The notes: generated by a model not told the origin, from the sequence alone. DNA of 64,000 nt from Falsirhodobacter xinxiangensis (GCF_004959935.1 NZ_SMYN01000002.1:186001-250000), one strand, 5' to 3'; positions 52,293-63,667 are shown, counted from the stretch's first letter. Numbers and translations are program-made.

Positions 52293-53381
52293 ATGGATAT
52301 CGTCCCCGTCGATCTTGGAAGCCGCAGCTATGAGGTCCGCATCGGGCGGGGGCTGATCGACCGGGCAGGGGCCGAGATCGCGCCTCTGCTGCGGCGCAAA
52401 CGCGTGTCGATCATCACGGATGAAAATGTCGCCGATACGCAACTGCCGCGCCTGATCGCCGCGTTGGAGGCGGAGGGGGTCGAGGCCACCTCGCTGGCAC
52501 TTCCCGCCGGAGAGGCCACGAAAAGCTGGCCGCATCTGGCCCACGCCACCGAATGGTTGCTGGAACAGAAGGTCGAGCGGCGCGATGTGGTCGTTGCGCT
52601 TGGCGGCGGCGTGATCGGCGATCTGGCCGGATTTGCCGCGTCGATCCTGCGGCGCGGCGTGCGCTTCGTGCAGATCCCGACCTCGCTTCTTGCACAGGTG
52701 GACAGCTCCGTCGGCGGCAAGACCGGGATCAACACGACGCAGGGCAAGAACCTCGTCGGCGCATTCCATCAACCCTCGCTGGTGCTGGCCGATATCGACG
52801 CGCTGCAAAGCCTTCCGCGCCGCGAGTTCCTGTCCGGCTATGGCGAGGTCGTCAAATACGGTCTTCTGGGCGATGCGGCATTCTTCGGCTGGCTGGAAGC
52901 GAACGGTCCGGCACTGACCGACCCGGCACTGTGCCAGCGCGCCGTCCTGCGTTCCGTCCAGATGAAGGCCGAGATCGTCGCCCGGGACGAGACCGAAGAA
53001 GGCGACCGCGCGCTGCTGAACCTCGGCCATACATTCTGCCATGCGCTGGAAAAAGCCACAGGCTATTCCGAACGTCTGCTGCATGGCGAAGGCGTAGCGA
53101 TCGGTTGCGTGCTTGCGCTGGAATTGAGCCAGCGTCTGGGCCTCTTGCCACAAGAAGCCCCAAGCCGCCTGCGTGCGCATCTGCGGGCGATGGGAATGAA
53201 GGTCGACCTGACCGACATCCCGGGCGAACTTCCAAGCGCAGAGGCGCTGCTGGCCCTGATGGGTCAGGATAAAAAAGTCATCGATGGCAAACTGCGCTTC
53301 ATCCTCGCGCGGGACATTGGCGAGGCGTTCATCTCATCCGACGTTCCGGCGGACGCCGTTATTGCCACGCTTAAAGGATGA
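52293..53381 (+). CDS. aroB: 3-Dehydroquinate synthase
   Basis: 362 residues. Converts DAHP to 3-dehydroquinate with NAD+ and a divalent metal. Motifs: GEATKSW, VALGGGVIGDLAGFAASILRRGVRF (NAD-binding), PTSLLAQVDSSVGGKTGIN, and metal ligands in LNLGHTFCHALE and LLHGEGVAIG. Starts immediately after aroK (TGAATG). Confidence 0.96.
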   Translation: MDIVPVDLGSRSYEVRIGRGLIDRAGAEIAPLLRRKRVSIITDENVADTQLPRLIAALEAEGVEATSLALPAGEATKSWPHLAHATEWLLEQKVERRDVVVALGGGVIGDLAGFAASILRRGVRFVQIPTSLLAQVDSSVGGKTGINTTQGKNLVGAFHQPSLVLADIDALQSLPRREFLSGYGEVVKYGLLGDAAFFGWLEANGPALTDPALCQRAVLRSVQMKAEIVARDETEEGDRALLNLGHTFCHALEKATGYSERLLHGEGVAIGCVLALELSQRLGLLPQEAPSRLRAHLRAMGMKVDLTDIPGELPSAEALLALMGQDKKVIDGKLRFILARDIGEAFISSDVPADAVIATLKG

Positions 53382-53434
53382 GATAGCAGTAAAAAGTTAC
53401 ATAACCCAGATTATATCAATCTGTGGTCAGGTGG

Positions 53435-53448
53435 ATTCAAGTTTGAAT
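53435..53448. promoter_or_regulatory. Palindrome upstream of the fur-like gene (first)
   Basis: ATTCAA-GT-TTGAAT, a perfect 14-base palindrome in the AT-richer gap after aroB. A candidate operator, perhaps for autoregulation of the downstream regulator. Confidence 0.4.
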
Positions 53449-53462
53449 TGTGACTTTGGAGT

Positions 53463-53476
53463 AAGATCAGGATCTT
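53463..53476. promoter_or_regulatory. Palindrome upstream of the fur-like gene (second)
   Basis: AAGATC-AG-GATCTT, a perfect 14-base inverted repeat 28 bases after the first and just ahead of a strong AAGGAGGA ribosome binding site at 53482. Candidate operator or leader hairpin. Confidence 0.4.
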
Positions 53477-53577
53477 GCAACAAGGAGGAATTCTCATGCG
53501 AAGATCCGCACTTTTCCCCACTGGTCAACCGACCACCGATCCCATACACCGCAAGCCCACGAAGACGGAGAGCCGCG

Positions 53578-53988
53578 ATGCCCGACATCATTGCACGCTG
53601 CGAGGCCAAAGGTTTGCGGATGACCGACCAGCGGCGCACGGTCGCCCGCGTCATCGGCACCGCCGAGGACCACCCGGATGTCGAGGAACTCTATGCCCGC
53701 GCCTCCGCGATCGATCCGCGGATTTCGCTCGCGACCGTCTACCGGACCGTGAAGCTGTTCGAGGAAGCCGGTATCCTCGACAAGCTGGAATTCGGCGATG
53801 GCCGCGCCCGGTATGAGGACGCCGAGCGCGATCACCACGATCACCTGATCGACCTTCACACCGGCGAGGTCATCGAATTCGTCGATCCCGAAATCGAGGC
53901 GCTGCAGGAAAAGATCGCGCGAAAGCTCGGCTATCGGCTCAAGGGCCATCGGCTGGAGCTTTATGGAGTGCCGATCAAGAATGGATAA
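53578..53988 (+). CDS. Fur/Mur family metal-responsive regulator
   Basis: 136 residues. N-terminal winged helix (AKGLRMTDQRRTVARVIG...ISLATVYRTVKLFEEAGILDKLEF) and a metal domain with the regulatory motif ERDHHDHLIDLHTGEVIEFVDPEIEALQ. The structural CxxC of E. coli Fur is replaced (LIDLHTG), as in alphaproteobacterial Fur/Mur proteins, several of which sense manganese. I therefore give no symbol. Start 53578 has GGAG 9 bases upstream. Overlaps the DMT permease gene by eight bases. Confidence 0.9.
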   Translation: MPDIIARCEAKGLRMTDQRRTVARVIGTAEDHPDVEELYARASAIDPRISLATVYRTVKLFEEAGILDKLEFGDGRARYEDAERDHHDHLIDLHTGEVIEFVDPEIEALQEKIARKLGYRLKGHRLELYGVPIKNG

Positions 53989-54862
53989 CCTGCGCGGTAT
54001 CGGGCTGATGATCCTCGCAATGGCGCTTTTCGCCGTCGAGGACGTATTCATCAAGCTTGCCTCGGCGCTGATGCCGACCGGTCAAGTCATTGCTGCAACT
54101 GGTCTTTTCGGCGCGACCTGCTTTGGGATCGCGGCCGTGATGCGGCGCGAGACGCTTTTCCGCCGCGAGGTCTGGTGGGGCGCGGCAGGCCTGCGGAACT
54201 TCGGCGAGATGATTGCGACCGGCGGTTTCGTGACCGCTCTTGCGCTGGCTCCGCTGGCGCTCGTATCGGCCATCCTTCAGGCGCAGCCGCTCGCCCTCAC
54301 CTGCTGCGCGGCGCTGTTCCTTGGCGAAAAGGTCGGCTGGCGCCGCTGGACGGCGATCGCCGTCGGTTTCATCGGCGTGCTCGTCATCATTCGCCCGTGG
54401 GATGACGGCTTCCGCCCCGAAGTGGGCTGGGCAGTGCTGGGCATGATCGGCCTGACGATCCGCGACCTCGCAACCCGCAAGGTGCCGCGCAGCGTCGGGG
54501 CAGTCTCGCTCAGTTTCTCGGCGCTGTTCGTGATCTTCGTAATGGGCACGGCGATGATCGCCACCCAGGGCGGGTTCGTCGTGCCGACTGCGCATGGGGC
54601 GTGGCTTCTGCTGGGAACGGTCGTGTCCGGAACGGTGGGCTACGTCACCATCGTCGCCGCAACCCGCATCGGAGAGGTGTCTGTGGTGATGCCCTTCCGC
54701 TATGCCCGGCTCGTCTTCGTCATCGTGCTTGGCGCGCTGCTGCTGGGCGAGCGGCCGGACATGGGCGTGATCGCCGGCGCGACGCTGGTCGTGGGCTCGG
54801 GCATCTATACGCTGATCCGGGAAAGGCAGCTTCGCAAAATTGCTAACGCAAACACGGCTTAG
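53981..54862 (+). CDS. EamA/DMT family permease
   Basis: 293 residues with about ten membrane helices in two EamA repeats (for example ILAMALFAVEDVFIKLASAL and LLGTVVSGTVGYVTIVAATR). Substrate unknown; relatives export amino acids or small metabolites. The second half carries MPFRYARLVFVIVLGALLLGERPD, the common repeat ending. Start 53981 lies inside the end of the regulator gene with GGAG 12 bases upstream. Confidence 0.9.
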   Translation: MDNLRGIGLMILAMALFAVEDVFIKLASALMPTGQVIAATGLFGATCFGIAAVMRRETLFRREVWWGAAGLRNFGEMIATGGFVTALALAPLALVSAILQAQPLALTCCAALFLGEKVGWRRWTAIAVGFIGVLVIIRPWDDGFRPEVGWAVLGMIGLTIRDLATRKVPRSVGAVSLSFSALFVIFVMGTAMIATQGGFVVPTAHGAWLLLGTVVSGTVGYVTIVAATRIGEVSVVMPFRYARLVFVIVLGALLLGERPDMGVIAGATLVVGSGIYTLIRERQLRKIANANTA

Positions 54863-54877
54863 CGCCCCTTCCCATAA

Positions 54878-56203
<1,326 letters not shown>

Positions 56204-56215
56204 GCGCGCGGCAGC

Positions 56216-56258
56216 CGCCCGCGCCGATGGCCCCCAGCGGGGGCTTGAGGCGCGGGCG
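56216..56258. terminator. Nested double hairpin between eno and anmK
   Basis: Outer perfect 10-bp stem CGCCCGCGCC (56216-56225) / GGCGCGGGCG (56249-56258) encloses an inner hairpin GCCCCC-AGC-GGGGGC (56230-56244). Lies between convergent stops and probably ends transcripts of both strands. Confidence 0.7.
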
Positions 56259-56260
56259 CC

Positions 56261-57346
56261 CTACCCGCTGATCCTGCCGCCCGAGACCGGAGCACGAACG
56301 CCGGTCGTCGAAACGCAAGAGGTCGGCATCCCCCGCGCTACGCGGACAGCCAGAAAGGCGAAGGCCTGCGCCTCCAGCATGTCGCCGTCCAGCCCCACGG
56401 CCTCCACCGGCAGCACGTCCACACCGCAGCGTGCCGCAAGCATCTGCATCATCGCCCCGTTGTGACGCCCGCCCCCTGTCGCAAGGATCTTGCCCACCGG
56501 CGCAGGGAAATGCCGCAGCCCCTCTGCCACCGACGCCGCCGCAAACCCCGTCAGCGTCGCACAGGCATCCGCATCGGCCAGATGTCCCACCCGCTGTAGG
56601 ATCGCGTGGAAATCGTTCCTGTCCAGAGACTTGGGCGGCACTCTTGCGAAAAAATCCCGTGTCAGGAACTCATTCAGAACCGTCTCATCCACCGCGCCGG
56701 ACGCCGCCAGACTTCCACCCTCGTCCCGATCCAGTCCAAGCCGCGCGCGCACCAGATCGTTTATCGGTGCATTGGCCGGGCCGGTGTCGAAAGCCAGAAC
56801 GGCCCCCGGTGCCTCTGGCGCGCCGTGCCGCGGATCAACCCATGTGACATTGCCGACGCCGCCAAGGTTCAGAAAAGCCAGCGGCATCTCCTCGCCCGCC
56901 CAATGCGCGCAGGCGAAATGGAAAAACGGCGCCAGCGGCGCGCCCTGCCCGCCTTGCCGGACATCTTCGCTGCGGAAGTCCCAGACCACCGGACAGCCCA
57001 GCGCCGCCGCCAGACGTTCGCCCGATCCGACCTGCAATGTCCGCGCGCCCGCAGGATCATGCGCCAGCGTCTGCCCATGAAATCCCACCACATCGGGGCG
57101 GAACCCTGCCAGAATTTCGGCATGGGCGGCCTCCACCACCTCTGTCGCGGCGGAAACGGCATCTCCTTCCCACAATCCCAAGCCGGCGCGGATCGTCTCG
57201 CGCTCGGCATCCGAATACGGGCGATAGGCGCTATCGCCAAAGTCGAGTATACGCGCGCCGTCGGTCAGCACCATCGCGGCATCGACCCCGTCCAGCGACG
57301 TTCCCGACATGGCCCCAAGCGCCCAGACCGGCCCCGATTTCAACAT
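56261..57346 (-). CDS. anmK: Anhydro-N-acetylmuramic acid kinase
   Basis: 361 residues. Phosphorylates and opens 1,6-anhydro-MurNAc in murein recycling. ATP-binding [16 protein letters not shown] near the N-terminus, [40 protein letters not shown] and [12 protein letters not shown]. Start 57346 gives the usual short N-terminus; an in-frame ATG at 57379 is possible. Confidence 0.94.
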   Translation of the reverse strand: MLKSGPVWALGAMSGTSLDGVDAAMVLTDGARILDFGDSAYRPYSDAERETIRAGLGLWEGDAVSAATEVVEAAHAEILAGFRPDVVGFHGQTLAHDPAGARTLQVGSGERLAAALGCPVVWDFRSEDVRQGGQGAPLAPFFHFACAHWAGEEMPLAFLNLGGVGNVTWVDPRHGAPEAPGAVLAFDTGPANAPINDLVRARLGLDRDEGGSLAASGAVDETVLNEFLTRDFFARVPPKSLDRNDFHAILQRVGHLADADACATLTGFAAASVAEGLRHFPAPVGKILATGGGRHNGAMMQMLAARCGVDVLPVEAVGLDGDMLEAQAFAFLAVRVARGMPTSCVSTTGVRAPVSGGRISG

Positions 57347-57407
57347 TGGCAAATCCCACCCGTCCCGGCTATACGGCAAACCTCAATATATAAAGCACGA
57401 GACAACC

Positions 57408-58652
57408 ATGACCTACCATGCGAAATCGGATTTCCTGCGCGTGATGATGGAACGCGGGTATCTCGCCGATTGCACCGACTATCAGGCGCTCGACGAGGCT
57501 TTGTCCAAGGGGGTCGTCTCGGCTTATATCGGCTATGATGCGACCGCCGCGTCGCTGCATGTCGGGCATTTGCTGAACATCATGATGCTGCGCTGGCTGC
57601 AAAAGACGGGCCACCAGCCGATCACGCTGATGGGTGGCGGCACGACCAAGGTGGGCGATCCCAGCTTCCGCGCCGACGAACGCCCCCTTTTGACCGAGGC
57701 GCAGATCGGCTCGAACATCGACGGGATGCAGCGCGTCTTCGCACAATACCTGACCTATGGCGACGGCGAGCGTGACGCGATCATGCTCAACAATGCCGAA
57801 TGGCTGGACGGGCTGAACTACCTCGAATTCCTGCGCGACATCGGGCGGCATTTCTCGGTCAACCGGATGCTGTCGTTTGAATCAGTGAAATCGCGGCTGG
57901 ATCGGGAACAGTCGCTCTCCTTCCTCGAATTCAACTACATGATCCTTCAGGCCTATGACTTTCTGGAATTGAACCGCCGCTATGGCTGCATCCTGCAGAT
58001 GGGCGGCTCGGACCAGTGGGGCAATATCATCAACGGGATCGACCTGACCCGTCGCGTGATCGACAAGCAGATCTATGGTCTGACCTCGCCGCTGCTGACC
58101 ACCTCGGACGGCAAGAAAATGGGCAAGTCGCAGGGCGGCGCGATCTGGCTGAACGGCGACATGCTCTCGCCCTATGACTTCTGGCAGTTCTGGCGCAACA
58201 CGACCGACGCCGACGTGGGCCGCTTCCTGAAGCTTTATACCGAGCTTCCGGTCGAGGAATGCGAGCGTCTGGGCGCCCTCGCCGGGTCCGAGATCAACGC
58301 GGCCAAGGTGATCCTTGCCAACGAGGTGACCGCGCTGCTGCACGGGCGCGATGCCGCCACCGCAGCCGAAGCCACCGCCAAAGCCGTATTCGAGCAAGGC
58401 GGCGTCGGCGAGGAGCTTGAGGTCGTAACCCTTGCCGCCCTTCCCGAAGGTCTGTCCGTCGCGCGTTTCCTGGTCGATGCAGGGCTTGTAACCTCCGGCA
58501 AAGAGGCGAAGCGTCTGATTGCCGAGAACGGCCTGCGCTTCAACAACGAGCTTGTCGCCGACGCCAATGCGCCCGTGACGGCAGAGACTATCGGTGCAGA
58601 ACTCAAGGTCTCGATGGGCAAGAAGAAGCACCGGCTGGTCCGGCTCGGCTGA
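57408..58652 (+). CDS. tyrS: Tyrosyl-tRNA synthetase
   Basis: 414 residues, class I. HIGH-type motif HVGH at 51-54, tyrosine-binding [28 protein letters not shown]-type loop [10 protein letters not shown], and a C-terminal S4 RNA-binding domain ([30 protein letters not shown]). The start is chosen at [11 protein letters not shown], behind a weak GAG. Confidence 0.97.
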   Translation: MTYHAKSDFLRVMMERGYLADCTDYQALDEALSKGVVSAYIGYDATAASLHVGHLLNIMMLRWLQKTGHQPITLMGGGTTKVGDPSFRADERPLLTEAQIGSNIDGMQRVFAQYLTYGDGERDAIMLNNAEWLDGLNYLEFLRDIGRHFSVNRMLSFESVKSRLDREQSLSFLEFNYMILQAYDFLELNRRYGCILQMGGSDQWGNIINGIDLTRRVIDKQIYGLTSPLLTTSDGKKMGKSQGGAIWLNGDMLSPYDFWQFWRNTTDADVGRFLKLYTELPVEECERLGALAGSEINAAKVILANEVTALLHGRDAATAAEATAKAVFEQGGVGEELEVVTLAALPEGLSVARFLVDAGLVTSGKEAKRLIAENGLRFNNELVADANAPVTAETIGAELKVSMGKKKHRLVRLG

Positions 58653-58673
58653 CCCGTTCGTGAAAATCTTTGG

Positions 58674-58701
58674 GGGGAAGGTGATGGAAGTCCCCTTCCC
58701 C
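58674..58701 (+). terminator. Candidate terminator of tyrS
   Basis: GGGGAAGG (58674-58681) and CCTTCCCC (58694-58701) form an 8-bp stem with a 12-base loop, followed by TTG. It lies about 20 bases after the tyrS stop. Confidence 0.5.
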
Positions 58702-58750
58702 TTGCACTATCGTCCTTGTGAATTGCGTATCATTGACAAAGCGGAATGAC

Positions 58751-59731
58751 ATGAAAATCAAGGCATTGCTGACCGCAACCGCGCTCGTGGCCCTTTTGGC
58801 GGGATGCGAGCAGATGTTGGAGCCTGCGCCGCCGCCCGGCCCGCAATTCATCGAAAACGCCTATGTCGCGGTCGATGACGGAAAATATGATCTGCCCGCT
58901 GTCCCGGTAGACCAGATCCCACCGCAATTCCGCCGTCAGGTCGTGGATTACGAGACTGCCGAGGCTCCCGGCACCATCGTGATCGATCCTGCGCAAAAGC
59001 TGCTTTATCTGGTGCAGGGCGACGGCAAGGCGCTCCGTTACGGCATCTCGGTCGGGCGCGAAGGCTTCGATTGGGCCGGCACCGCCATCGTGTCGCGCAA
59101 GCGTCCCTATCCCACATGGACCCCGCCGCCCGAGATGATCGAGCGTCAGCCGAGCCTGGAGCGTTGGAAGGATGGCCAGCCCGGCAGCCCGTCGAACCCC
59201 CTGGGCGTGCGCGCTATCTATCTGACCACGAACGGCGTCGATCACGGCTACCGCATTCATGGCACGCCGGAATGGCGCAGCATCGGGCGCAACGCATCCT
59301 CGGGCTGCTTCCGCATGATCCATCAGGACATCATCGACCTTTACAACCGGGTGCAGCCGGGCGCGAAGGTCGTCGTGCTCAACCCGGACGGAACGGTGCC
59401 GACAAAACTGCGCCTGCCGCCTCCCGCGCCGAAGAAGGCGAAACCCGCCGCGCCGAAGCCTGCCGAACAGCCGGTGCCTGCGGCAACGCCCGAAACGCTC
59501 GCCCCGGCCACGGTGACCGAGACGCCGCTGCCCGCCGAAGAAGCCGAGACGCCTGCACCCGAGGCTCCAGCAACCGAACCGCCGGCAGCAGAATCGCCTG
59601 CGGACCCGGCGCCCGCGGAACTGCCTCCGGCGGAGGCACCTGCACCGGAAGCGGACACGGCCTCACCCCCGGCACCGGTCGTTCCGGCGCCTGAAGCCGA
59701 AACGCCGGGCGAAGACGTCACGCCGAACTAA
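58751..59731 (+). CDS. L,D-transpeptidase family lipoprotein with Pro/Ala/Glu-rich tail
   Basis: 326 residues. Lipobox LLAGC at Cys19 after a short signal, so probably outer-membrane anchored. YkuD domain at about 70-215 with YRIHGTP and SSGCFRM (catalytic Cys). The last ~105 residues are almost wholly Pro, Ala, Glu and Thr, starting with a Lys-Ala-Pro cluster (PPAPKKAKPAAPKPAEQ), and look unstructured. Such proteins make 3-3 cross-links or attach outer-membrane proteins to murein. Start 58751 is set by the signal peptide. Confidence 0.9.
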   Translation: MKIKALLTATALVALLAGCEQMLEPAPPPGPQFIENAYVAVDDGKYDLPAVPVDQIPPQFRRQVVDYETAEAPGTIVIDPAQKLLYLVQGDGKALRYGISVGREGFDWAGTAIVSRKRPYPTWTPPPEMIERQPSLERWKDGQPGSPSNPLGVRAIYLTTNGVDHGYRIHGTPEWRSIGRNASSGCFRMIHQDIIDLYNRVQPGAKVVVLNPDGTVPTKLRLPPPAPKKAKPAAPKPAEQPVPAATPETLAPATVTETPLPAEEAETPAPEAPATEPPAAESPADPAPAELPPAEAPAPEADTASPPAPVVPAPEAETPGEDVTPN

Positions 59732-59823
59732 GACGATGGCGGGGAAGGACGATCATCGCCCTTCCCCCCTTTCAGCCTCTGGAAACTCTGTCTATCCTGC
59801 CCGTCCAGACAGGAAATCCTCTC

Positions 59824-60588
59824 ATGACCCTCGGATCGCGCCGGCCCGTCGTCGGCATCATCGGCAACAACCACCTCATCAACGATGGCTGGTCCGTGCA
59901 TCTTGGCGGGCGGATGGTCACCGAAGCCGTCGCGCAAGCGGCCGGCTGCATGCCGATCATCATCCCGTCCGACCCCCGGCTGGTGTCCATCCCGGAACTG
60001 TTGGACCTGTGCGACGGCTTCCTGCTGACCGGGGGGCGTCCCAACGTCCACCCCGAGGAATACGGCGAGGAGGAAACCCCCGCGCATGGCACCTTTGATC
60101 GCAGCCGCGACGCGGTGGCCCTGCCGCTGGTGCGCGCCTGCGTCGAACGCGGTCAGCCGTTCTTCGGCATCTGCCGCGGGTTTCAGGAGGTGAACGTCGC
60201 GATGGGCGGAACCCTCTATCCCGAAATCCGCGAGCTTCCTGGCCGCATGAATCACCGGATGCCCCCCGACGGCACGCAGGAGGAGAAGTTTGCCCTGCGC
60301 CACAAGGTCCGCTTCAACAAGGACGGCCCGTTCCACCGCGTCCTCGGCGCTGACGAGGTGATGACCAACACGCTGCACGGTCAGGGCATCAAGACCGCAG
60401 GCGCGCGGGTCAGGATCGACGGCCACGCCCCGGACGGCACGCCCGAGGCGATCTTCATCGAAGATGCGCCGGGATTTACCCTTTCGGTGCAGTGGCACCC
60501 CGAATGGCAGGCGGTGAGCGATCCGGTCTCGCGCCCGCTTTTCGAAGCATTCGGGGATGCCGTGCGCAACTGGTCCGGACGGACCTAG
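59824..60588 (+). CDS. Class I glutamine amidotransferase-like hydrolase (peptidase C26, PuuD type)
   Basis: 254 residues. Nucleophile Cys117 in FFGICRGFQEVNVAMGG, oxyanion segment LLTGGRPNVHPEEYGE, catalytic His/Glu in VQWHPEW. Relatives hydrolyse gamma-glutamyl-GABA in putrescine degradation; the exact substrate here is not fixed by context. The stop shares a CTAG with the convergent aminotransferase. Confidence 0.9.
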   Translation: MTLGSRRPVVGIIGNNHLINDGWSVHLGGRMVTEAVAQAAGCMPIIIPSDPRLVSIPELLDLCDGFLLTGGRPNVHPEEYGEEETPAHGTFDRSRDAVALPLVRACVERGQPFFGICRGFQEVNVAMGGTLYPEIRELPGRMNHRMPPDGTQEEKFALRHKVRFNKDGPFHRVLGADEVMTNTLHGQGIKTAGARVRIDGHAPDGTPEAIFIEDAPGFTLSVQWHPEWQAVSDPVSRPLFEAFGDAVRNWSGRT

Positions 60589-61781
60589 GCCCCTTGCGCG
60601 ACAACGGCAGCGGCGGCGGCAAGCGCGCCCGGCCCGTGCGGGATATCGAGGGCGATCATCCCCGCCTCCATCACCGCCAGCGCGCCCAGCGTCATATGCG
60701 CGTTCACATGCCCCATATGCGCGACGCGCAAGAACCCGTGATAGGCGGGGTCCGTCGGATCGGCCATGCCAAGCCCGATCCCGAGCGTCACGCCCGCCTT
60801 GCCCTCGGTCCATTCGCGCAGCCGCGTCGCATGGGGCGCGCCCAGCCGTGCCGCCGTGACCGCCCGCCCGCGATGGGCCTCGTCCTCGATGTTGAGCCCG
60901 ATCTGCGGATTGCCGGCGGACCAAGCATCGAACGCTGCCCAAACCGTGCGCGCCAGCGTATCATGCCGCTTCCACACCGCCTCCAGCCCTTCTTCGGCGA
61001 TCATGTTCAGCGACTCGCGCAGACCGTAGAGGTGGTGCGTCGGCGCGGTGCCGTTGAAATGGTCGTGGAAATAGCCGACCTTGGCGCGCGGGGTCCAATC
61101 CCAATGCGGGGTGCGAAGGTCGTTCCCCAAAGACCGCTCATGCGCCTTTTCGGAAAACCAGATGAATCCCAGCCCCGGCGGCACCATCAGCCCCTTCTGG
61201 CTGGCGGCGATGGCCACGTCCGCGCCCCATTCATCCATGCGGAATTCGTCGCAGCCCATCGAGGCGATGCAGTCCACCGCCAGCAGCGCGTCATGCCCCA
61301 CTGTATCCATCACCGCGCGCACCGCGGCCACATCGTTGCGCACCGAGGTTGCCGTATCGACATGGGTGACCAGCACCGCCTTGGCGTCCGGGTGGGCGCG
61401 CAGCGCCTCCTCCACCCGGTCCATGGTCACCGGACTGCGCAGCCCGAAATCGACGGAGACGACGTTCACGCCCACCGCCGCCGCTGCCGTCGCCCAGCCC
61501 AGACCGAACCGCCCCGTGACCAGCACGATCGCCTTGTCCCCGCGCGAGAAAAGGTTGAGGTTCGCAGCCTCCCACACCGCATGGCCGTTGCCGATATAGA
61601 TGGCGACATTACCCGCCGTGCCCGCGACCGCGCGAAGGTCGGGCAGGATGCCCGCGACCATCTCGTGCAGCTGCCCCTGATATATGTTGGGCGCGCCGCG
61701 ATGCATCGCCTGCAACACGCGATCGGGCATGGTCGAAGGCCCGGGAATGGCAAGATAGGGGCGACCGTAGGCAAGGCTCAT
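60585..61781 (-). CDS. Class V aminotransferase (serine/alanine-glyoxylate type)
   Basis: 398 residues, PLP-dependent. PLP lysine near 196 in AIAASQKGLMVPPGLGF; opening YLAIPGPSTMPDRVLQAM; AVDCIASMGCDEFRMDEWG before the lysine. Fold and motifs fit serine-glyoxylate or alanine-glyoxylate aminotransferase. I choose ATG 61781 because GGAG sits six bases upstream; ATG 61796 lies 15 bases before it. Confidence 0.88.
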   Translation of the reverse strand: MSLAYGRPYLAIPGPSTMPDRVLQAMHRGAPNIYQGQLHEMVAGILPDLRAVAGTAGNVAIYIGNGHAVWEAANLNLFSRGDKAIVLVTGRFGLGWATAAAAVGVNVVSVDFGLRSPVTMDRVEEALRAHPDAKAVLVTHVDTATSVRNDVAAVRAVMDTVGHDALLAVDCIASMGCDEFRMDEWGADVAIAASQKGLMVPPGLGFIWFSEKAHERSLGNDLRTPHWDWTPRAKVGYFHDHFNGTAPTHHLYGLRESLNMIAEEGLEAVWKRHDTLARTVWAAFDAWSAGNPQIGLNIEDEAHRGRAVTAARLGAPHATRLREWTEGKAGVTLGIGLGMADPTDPAYHGFLRVAHMGHVNAHMTLGALAVMEAGMIALDIPHGPGALAAAAAVVAQGA

Positions 61782-61900
61782 GGGGCTCTCCGACATCTGG
61801 TGCCGGAATCGCTACGGCCCCTGCGCGCTAACGTCAATGCCGCGTCCTTGCCAGCCCGCCCCTGCCGCGTTAGACCCAAGGCCCAAGACGGAGAGCCAGA

Positions 61901-63667
61901 TTGTCACTTGAACAGATGAACTTGCGCGACCCCCGTTACGCATCGCACAGGCTGTTCGGGCGGCTGTGGCGCGGATACCTCACGCCTCACAAGGGCATGA
62001 TGGCCCTTGCCTTCCTTCTGATGGTGATCGAGGGATCGACCCTCGGAGCGCTGTCATGGATGATCAAACCACTGTTCGACCGCGTCTTCACCCCCGAAGG
62101 TGCCAGTTCGCTGGTCTGGGTCGGTTTCGCAATCATGGCGCTTTTCGCGGTCCGCGCGACGACGTCGGTGCTCTCCAAGGTGATCCTGACGCGGATCTCG
62201 CAGAAAAGCTCCACCGCGATGCAGGCGGACCTGTTGGCCCATATGCTGACCCTGGATCAGGATTTCTTCCAGAAGAACTCTCCGGGCCAGTTGATCGAAC
62301 GGGTTCAGGGCGACACCGCCGCGGTTCAGGGTGTCTGGTCATCGGTCATCACGGGCATCGGGCGCGACACGATCGCGCTGGTCGGATTGTTCGTCGTGGC
62401 GTTGAACATCGATCTGCACTGGACGCTGGCGGCGATGGTCGGCGCGCCCTTGCTGATCCTGCCGGCGGTGATCGTCCAGCGGTATATCCGGCGCAAGGTA
62501 AACCAGTCCCGCGCCCAATCCGGCCTGCGCGCAACCCGGCTGGACGAGATATTCCACGGCATCCAGGCCATCAAGCTGAACCGGATGGAGGGCTATCAGC
62601 TTGGCCGCTTCCGCTCCATCGTCGGCATCCTCGTGCGGAACGAGGTCCGGACGGCGGGCGGGCGGGCGACGATCCCGGCGCTGGTCGATCTGATCACCGG
62701 CCTTGGCTTCTTTACCGTGCTGATGCTGGCCGGGAACGAGATCATCTCGGGCGAGCGGACGGTGGGCGAGTTCATGTCCTTCTTCACCGCGATGGCGCTG
62801 ACCTTCCAGCCGCTGCGCCGTCTGGGCGACATGTCCGGCTTCTGGCAGGTGGCGGCGGCAAGCCTGACGCGCATCTTCCTGCTGTTCGATCTGCAACCTG
62901 CCGCCCGCCCGCCTGCCTCCGCCAAGCCGGCGAAGACGCCGCCTGAGATCGAACTGCGCGATGTCGGCTTCTCCTATGGGGATCAGCCGGTGCTGAACGG
63001 CGCCAGCTTCACCGCGCGCGCGGGCAAGATGACCGCACTTGTCGGCGCTTCGGGTGCGGGCAAGTCGACGGTGTTCCATCTGTTGACCGGGCTGGCACAA
63101 CCCGCCTCGGGGCAGATCCTGTTCGACGGCGTGGACATCCAGCACTTCTCGCTTTCCGATCTGCGGACGGAATTCGCCGTCGTCTCGCAGGAATCGGCGC
63201 TTTTCGACGAAACGATCCGCGAAAACGTGATCCTTGGCCGCGACGTTCCCGAGGCCCGGCTGCGCGAGGCGCTGGACGCCGCCCATGTGAGCGAGTTCAT
63301 CGACGGCCTTCCCCAAGGTGTCGATACCCATGCCGGGCCGCGCGGATCGGCTTTGTCCGGCGGGCAGCGGCAGCGCGTGGGGATTGCGCGGGCGCTGATC
63401 TCGGACGCGCCGGTGCTGCTCATGGACGAGGCGACCTCGGCGCTGGACGCGCAATCGGAAAAGCTGGTGGCCGAGGCGCTGAACCGTCTGGGCCATGGCC
63501 GCACGACGCTGGTGATCGCGCACCGTCTGTCCACCGTGCGCGATGCCGACAAGATCGTGGTCATGGACGCCGGGCGGGTCGTGGACGAAGGCACGCATGA
63601 CGAGCTTTTGGCGCGCGATGGCATCTATGCCGGGCTCTACCGGCTGCAATTCAAGGATCAGGCATGA
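61901..63667 (+). CDS. ABC exporter, MsbA-like
   Basis: 588-residue half-transporter: six membrane helices in the first ~320 residues, then an ATPase with Walker A GASGAGKST, signature LSGGQRQRV, Walker B VLLMDEATSALD and the H-loop VIAHRLSTV. Resembles lipid A/phospholipid flippases of the MsbA group, probably working as a homodimer. TTG 61901 is the likely start, because GGAG lies seven bases upstream and the next ATG (61916) is too far from it. Confidence 0.9.
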   Translation: MSLEQMNLRDPRYASHRLFGRLWRGYLTPHKGMMALAFLLMVIEGSTLGALSWMIKPLFDRVFTPEGASSLVWVGFAIMALFAVRATTSVLSKVILTRISQKSSTAMQADLLAHMLTLDQDFFQKNSPGQLIERVQGDTAAVQGVWSSVITGIGRDTIALVGLFVVALNIDLHWTLAAMVGAPLLILPAVIVQRYIRRKVNQSRAQSGLRATRLDEIFHGIQAIKLNRMEGYQLGRFRSIVGILVRNEVRTAGGRATIPALVDLITGLGFFTVLMLAGNEIISGERTVGEFMSFFTAMALTFQPLRRLGDMSGFWQVAAASLTRIFLLFDLQPAARPPASAKPAKTPPEIELRDVGFSYGDQPVLNGASFTARAGKMTALVGASGAGKSTVFHLLTGLAQPASGQILFDGVDIQHFSLSDLRTEFAVVSQESALFDETIRENVILGRDVPEARLREALDAAHVSEFIDGLPQGVDTHAGPRGSALSGGQRQRVGIARALISDAPVLLMDEATSALDAQSEKLVAEALNRLGHGRTTLVIAHRLSTVRDADKIVVMDAGRVVDEGTHDELLARDGIYAGLYRLQFKDQA

